Both the position numbers and the translations under genes were made by a program. Below, piece by piece: positions 24,248 to 26,870 of a stretch of 26,870 bases of DNA (the stretch's first letter is position 1; the number at the start of each line of letters is the position of its first letter). Source of the DNA: Euryarchaeota archaeon UBA258 (GTDB lineage Archaea > Thermoplasmatota > Poseidoniia > Poseidoniales > Poseidoniaceae); contig DAPR01000010.1 in assembly GCA_002502605.1 (NCBI GenBank), forward strand, positions 4,478-31,347. The letters run 5' to 3'. The notes under the pieces are model-generated. The model ran no database searches. It saw only the letters and a program-made list of their open reading frames with translations, and was not told the DNA's origin.

Positions 24248-25204
24248 ATGGACAAACCCAAACTTGGCGTTTCGGCTTGCTTGCTTGGCCACAAGGTCAG
24301 GTACAATGGAGACGGTGCAGAATACCGAAACCTCACACGCACGTGGTCCCATCACCTCGAACTCGTTGGCGTTTGTCCCGAAGTTGGAATTGGCATGGGC
24401 ACGCCCCGCCCGACCATCCGCCTTGTCAAGCGCGACAATCAAGTTCATCTCGTCAACCCAAAGACTGGAGACGACTTCACTCAACAAATGATTGAGTACG
24501 CACAACTGCAATCCGACGCCCTCATCAACGCTGATATCTGCGGATTTGTCTTCAAGAAAGACTCGCCAAGCTGTGGCCTCGAGCGTGTGAGGGTGTACAC
24601 CGAAGGACAACCCCAAGCACGACGCAATGGCACCGGGCTGTTCGCTCTGGTGTTCACAACCCTTCACCCCCACATCCCGGTCATCGAGGAAGGCCGCCTC
24701 AGCGACCCATTACAAGCAGAACATTTCCTCGCCCGAGTCGAATTTTTCTCACTTTGGCTGAATGAAGGAAAGATGGGTTGGTCAGCGGATCGCCTCATGC
24801 GATTCCATAACACCAACAAACTGTTCCTCCTCAGCCGTTCTCCAAGCGCTAAGCGCGACTTAGGAAGACTGCTCGCCCGTGCCTTTGACAACGGCGACCA
24901 CCCTGAAAACGTGGCATTGGAGTACATGACTGCGGCTCAAAAATCACTGGACGTGCTGACAAAGCCGGGGCCAATCGCTCATGCTATGGAACGGGTCCTC
25001 GGGCGAGTCAGTTCAAAACTCACCCGTACAGAACGCCAAGAAATGCTGGATGTCATCCATGAATACCGGCGGGGCCTCCTTCCACGCTCAGCACCGCTCA
25101 CTCTTCTTCGCCACCTTGTGCGTCGCTGCGGCATGGAGAATGAAACCCACTCAAGGTTCATCTCCCCGACACCTCTCAGTCTCGGCCTGATGGCAAAGGT
25201 CTAA
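24248..25204 (+). CDS. DUF523-DUF1722 fusion protein (TudS-like desulfurase domain plus YbgA-like domain)
   Basis: This 318-residue protein has two known domains of unsettled role. The N-terminal half is DUF523: VSACLLGHKVRYNG, GVCPEVGIGMGTPRPTIRL and the FKKDSPSCGL loop. These supply three conserved cysteines; in the related thiouracil desulfurase TudS, three cysteines hold an iron-sulfur cluster. The C-terminal half is DUF1722 with the FHNTNKLFLLSRSP motif, followed by helices up to a basic LLPRSAPLTLLRHLVRR segment. The same fusion exists in many bacteria. The start at 24248 puts the first motif at the N-terminus. A role in removing sulfur from modified bases or tRNA fragments is plausible but unproven for the fused form. 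Confidence 0.87.
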   Translation: MDKPKLGVSACLLGHKVRYNGDGAEYRNLTRTWSHHLELVGVCPEVGIGMGTPRPTIRLVKRDNQVHLVNPKTGDDFTQQMIEYAQLQSDALINADICGFVFKKDSPSCGLERVRVYTEGQPQARRNGTGLFALVFTTLHPHIPVIEEGRLSDPLQAEHFLARVEFFSLWLNEGKMGWSADRLMRFHNTNKLFLLSRSPSAKRDLGRLLARAFDNGDHPENVALEYMTAAQKSLDVLTKPGPIAHAMERVLGRVSSKLTRTERQEMLDVIHEYRRGLLPRSAPLTLLRHLVRRCGMENETHSRFISPTPLSLGLMAKV

Positions 25205-25222
25205 CCCTCTGTCATTCCATCC

Positions 25223-25230
25223 TTTATATT
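25223..25230 (+). promoter_or_regulatory. Strong TATA box for the tandem ubiquitin-like gene
   Basis: TTTATATT is close to the archaeal consensus and is the best TATA box in the window. It predicts transcription from about 25253, giving a very short leader that includes most of the Shine-Dalgarno sequence. Confidence 0.65.
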
Positions 25231-25250
25231 GGGTTGAGCAATCAACTCGT

Positions 25251-25258
25251 AAAGGAGG
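25251..25258 (+). promoter_or_regulatory. Near-perfect Shine-Dalgarno sequence AAAGGAGG
   Basis: AAAGGAGG ends seven bases before the ATG at 25266. It is the strongest ribosome binding site in the window, where many genes have weak sites or none. It fixes the start codon and suggests abundant translation. Confidence 0.8.
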
Positions 25259-25265
25259 ATTACAC

Positions 25266-25691
25266 ATGAGTGAAATTTTGTACCAAGTGAAGATTGCAGA
25301 TGCTACGGGTCACACCGTCGCACAGATGACTAAACCGGAGATCGTTGCCAAAGCGGCAGCATCCCAAGGAACCTGGGTGTTCGTTAACGATCGCCTTGTT
25401 TCCACCGAAGAACTGAGAGGCATGGCCTTTGAGGCAACCGACGAATTCAAGTTGATGCCAGGCCTTGTTGGTGGCAACGAGCCAAAATTCCTCGTTGAAG
25501 TGGCGGATGAATCCGGACACAGCGAAGTGATGATGAGCCAAGCCGAACTCGCCGAAAAGGCAACCCAGAACAACGGTTCTTGGGTTTTCGTCGACAACAC
25601 CATGGTTGCAGCGAGCGACATCGCGGCCATGGATTTCAGCGCCGTCCAAAACATCCGCATGGTCCCACCGTTGGTGGGCGGTGCTGAGTAA
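25266..25691 (+). CDS. Tandem duplicated ubiquitin-like (MoaD/ThiS/SAMP-type beta-grasp) protein
   Basis: The 141-residue protein is two copies of one unit, residues 6-72 and 75-141, which align without gaps and share about 24 of 67 residues by hand count. Each copy reads as a beta-grasp plan. A hairpin comes first (YQVKIAD / TVAQMT), then a helix (PEIVAKAAA), a strand (WVFVNDRLV or WVFVDNTMV), and a last strand running into MPGLVGG or VPPLVGG. The final part resembles the P-x-V-x-G-G tail of MoaD, ThiS and small archaeal modifiers. Gly-Gly (69-70 and 138-139) is followed by NEPK between the copies and by Ala-Glu at the end, so exposure of Gly-Gly would need cleavage. It lies upstream of rpoP. 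No E1, E2 or JAMM-type gene is in the window. The ubiquitin-like assignment is my inference; the duplication is plain. Confidence 0.75.
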   Translation: MSEILYQVKIADATGHTVAQMTKPEIVAKAAASQGTWVFVNDRLVSTEELRGMAFEATDEFKLMPGLVGGNEPKFLVEVADESGHSEVMMSQAELAEKATQNNGSWVFVDNTMVAASDIAAMDFSAVQNIRMVPPLVGGAE

Positions 25692-25789
25692 GGCGAACGT
25701 CGGAGCCCAAACGCGGCCTGAAACCGTCCATCTCGCGACGGACAGGTTCAAGAGAGGGTGGTCGGTCGGGTGAAATGGAGTCGAACATT

Positions 25790-25939
25790 ATGGTTGAACT
25801 CGTTGATTACAAATGTGCAGTGTGCGGCAGTCTAGAATCGTTCCACCGAGAGCGGAACGGAATCAGTTGCAAGGCATGTGGATCGCGTATCTTCATGAAA
25901 CTCCGACGCAACGGCACCAAGCGCCTCGTCGCAGAGTGA
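25790..25939 (+). CDS. rpoP: DNA-directed RNA polymerase subunit P (Rpo12)
   Basis: This 49-residue zinc-ribbon protein is the archaeal counterpart of Rpb12, a small subunit at the D/L assembly platform. It has CAVC, then CKAC 17 residues later, followed by GSRIFMKLRRNGTKRLVAE, which matches the conserved G-S-R-I-x-x-K-x-R end of the family. GGAG eight bases before the ATG at 25790 supports this start; an in-frame ATG at 25775 would add five residues. It lies 98 bases after the ubiquitin-like gene and 44 bases before the RFC gene. Confidence 0.93.
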   Translation: MVELVDYKCAVCGSLESFHRERNGISCKACGSRIFMKLRRNGTKRLVAE

Positions 25940-25983
25940 ACCATTGCCACGCGCAGGGTTGAAAGACCGCTGACGACCAGTTG

Positions 25984-26870
25984 ATGACGATGTCAGCTTG
26001 GCTTGTCTCTAAAGCACCGGTTCGTTTCGACGAACTGCTGTATCCAGACGCAGTCAAATCAACCGTTGAACGAACCGCCGTTCAAGCAAACCCCCCTCAT
26101 CTGCTCCTTTCGGGGCCATCCGGGATCGGTAAAACAGCCACTTGGCGCTTGATTGCCAGACAGGTCCTGGGCCCTTCTTGGAACGCTCGCACCCACGTCT
26201 TACAGGCGAGAGATCTCGCCCGCACCTCGGGGGCAATGTCAAAGTTCGAAGAATTCCTCCGTCCGGAAGGCTCCTCTTCAAACGACACGCTCGCCGGTCG
26301 TACGAGCTTGGATGCATACGATGCTACTTTTTCGGGCACCATGTCCTCAACACCCGCTCCCGCGGGAAAAGAATCAACACCGGAACGCACCGATGGAAGA
26401 GCACCAGTTTCCCGCTTGATCGTGATTGAAGATGCAGACTATCTTGGGACGATCAGGCAATCCTATTTGCGACGGATGATGGAAAGTGCAAGCGGGAGCG
26501 CCCGTTTCATTTTCACTTCCCACACCCCCTCGAGGGTCATTGAAGCCCTGCGCAGCAGGTGCCAACACATTCGCTTACCATCTCCATCGAGAACTGACAT
26601 TGAAGGGCGGCTCAAACAAATTGCAGCCGAAGAGGGCCTAGAACCAGCACGAGGCGTTCTTGGTGATATTGCGCACATCGCGGATGGGAACCTTCGAAAA
26701 GCAATTTTTGTGACCGAACTTCTCGGCCAACGAGGCATGCTTGACAACAGAAAAAATCTGCAACATCTTATCGATGCAACATCGGTTCGGGAGATGCAAC
26801 ACATTCTCGAGGAAGCCCTGCGCAACAGGGTCCATGATTGGCGATGGGAGAAAAAGGGCATGAAAAATTC
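25984..26870 (+). CDS. Replication factor C small-subunit-like clamp-loader ATPase (3' end outside window)
   Basis: This AAA+ protein is open to the end of the window (295 codons seen). RFC opens the PCNA ring and loads it on DNA. The Walker A is GPSGIGKTA with K50. The Walker B region reads VIEDADYL (E149-D152), where catalytic RFC small subunits have DEAD. An RQSYLRRMMES helix follows, matching the family's AQ-x-ALRR-x-ME. The SRC motif with the arginine finger is at 191-193, and the lid region has GNLRKAI. Residues about 80-140 form a Ser/Thr/Pro-rich insertion absent from typical archaeal small subunits. The start is the ATG at 25984 or 25990; no clear ribosome binding site is seen. It may be a non-canonical second small subunit. 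Confidence 0.85.
   Translation, partial: MTMSAWLVSKAPVRFDELLYPDAVKSTVERTAVQANPPHLLLSGPSGIGKTATWRLIARQVLGPSWNARTHVLQARDLARTSGAMSKFEEFLRPEGSSSNDTLAGRTSLDAYDATFSGTMSSTPAPAGKESTPERTDGRAPVSRLIVIEDADYLGTIRQSYLRRMMESASGSARFIFTSHTPSRVIEALRSRCQHIRLPSPSRTDIEGRLKQIAAEEGLEPARGVLGDIAHIADGNLRKAIFVTELLGQRGMLDNRKNLQHLIDATSVREMQHILEEALRNRVHDWRWEKKGMKN

Noticed and set aside
25710..25745. Possible hairpin terminator between the ubiquitin-like gene and rpoP
   Set aside because: Only four or five base pairs (GTCC/GGAC) could form, with a long loop and no T-tract; too weak to call.

Overview
The window looks like a compact, gene-dense piece of a planktonic euryarchaeal genome, most likely Marine Group II (Candidatus Poseidoniales). 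The information-processing genes are archaeal: ribosomal protein S11 followed by RNA polymerase subunit D, RNA polymerase subunit P, a probable KEOPS Pcc1 subunit, a stand-alone GMP synthase amidotransferase subunit and a clamp-loader (RFC) subunit. Several genes have an archaeal TATA box about 24-27 bases before the start codon, which implies leaderless mRNAs. They are mixed with bacterial-like metabolic genes (class II fumarase, exonuclease III, HflX, an SPFH protein) and two large acidic surface proteins with C-terminal membrane anchors. The lineage is an inference from gene content; I could not run a search.

Layout. 1-1210: end of rps11 and rpoD. 1256-5026: a 1256-residue surface protein with PPC, CARDB and thrombospondin type 3-like calcium repeats, one membrane segment and a short cytoplasmic tail. 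5085-6545: cyclophilin and isoaspartyl peptidase/asparaginase, probably one operon. 6753-8153: fumarase. 8162-9787 (minus): an operon of an SPFH protein, a two-helix membrane protein, a 47-residue ribbon-helix-helix protein and a second two-helix membrane protein; a separate 78-residue membrane protein lies upstream. 10203-13929: a second surface protein with three LDL-receptor-A-like repeats and a four-helix membrane protein. 13930-15760: guaAA (minus) diverging from an FAD oxidoreductase. 15793-18246: exonuclease III, pcc1 (minus) and hflX. 18267-20681: a membrane protein with a carboxypeptidase-regulatory-like domain, a beta-propeller and a small unknown protein. 20686-21366 (minus): a dolichol/phytol kinase-like membrane protein. 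21495-22596: an atypical SDR coupled to a Rieske ferredoxin. 22609-24021 (minus): a class II aldolase-like domain on a long Ser-Gly-Pro-Pro and acidic extension. 24090-24164: tRNA-Asp. 24248-25204: a DUF523-DUF1722 protein. 25266-25691: a tandem duplicated, apparently ubiquitin-like (MoaD/ThiS/SAMP fold) protein. 25790-26870: rpoP and a divergent RFC subunit running off the end.

The strongest candidate for something undescribed is the 141-residue protein at 25266-25691. It consists of two beta-grasp-like units, each ending in Leu-Val-Gly-Gly, with residues after each Gly-Gly, so it resembles a two-unit ubiquitin-type precursor. It has the best TATA box and the best Shine-Dalgarno sequence in the window. 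Second is the SPFH/ribbon-helix-helix/membrane-protein operon at 8162-9787, whose promoter has GATATC palindromes on both sides of the TATA box. Third is the aldolase-fold protein with twelve SGPP repeats.

No insertion sequences, CRISPR arrays or phage genes were seen, and no gene-free stretch exceeds about 210 bases.
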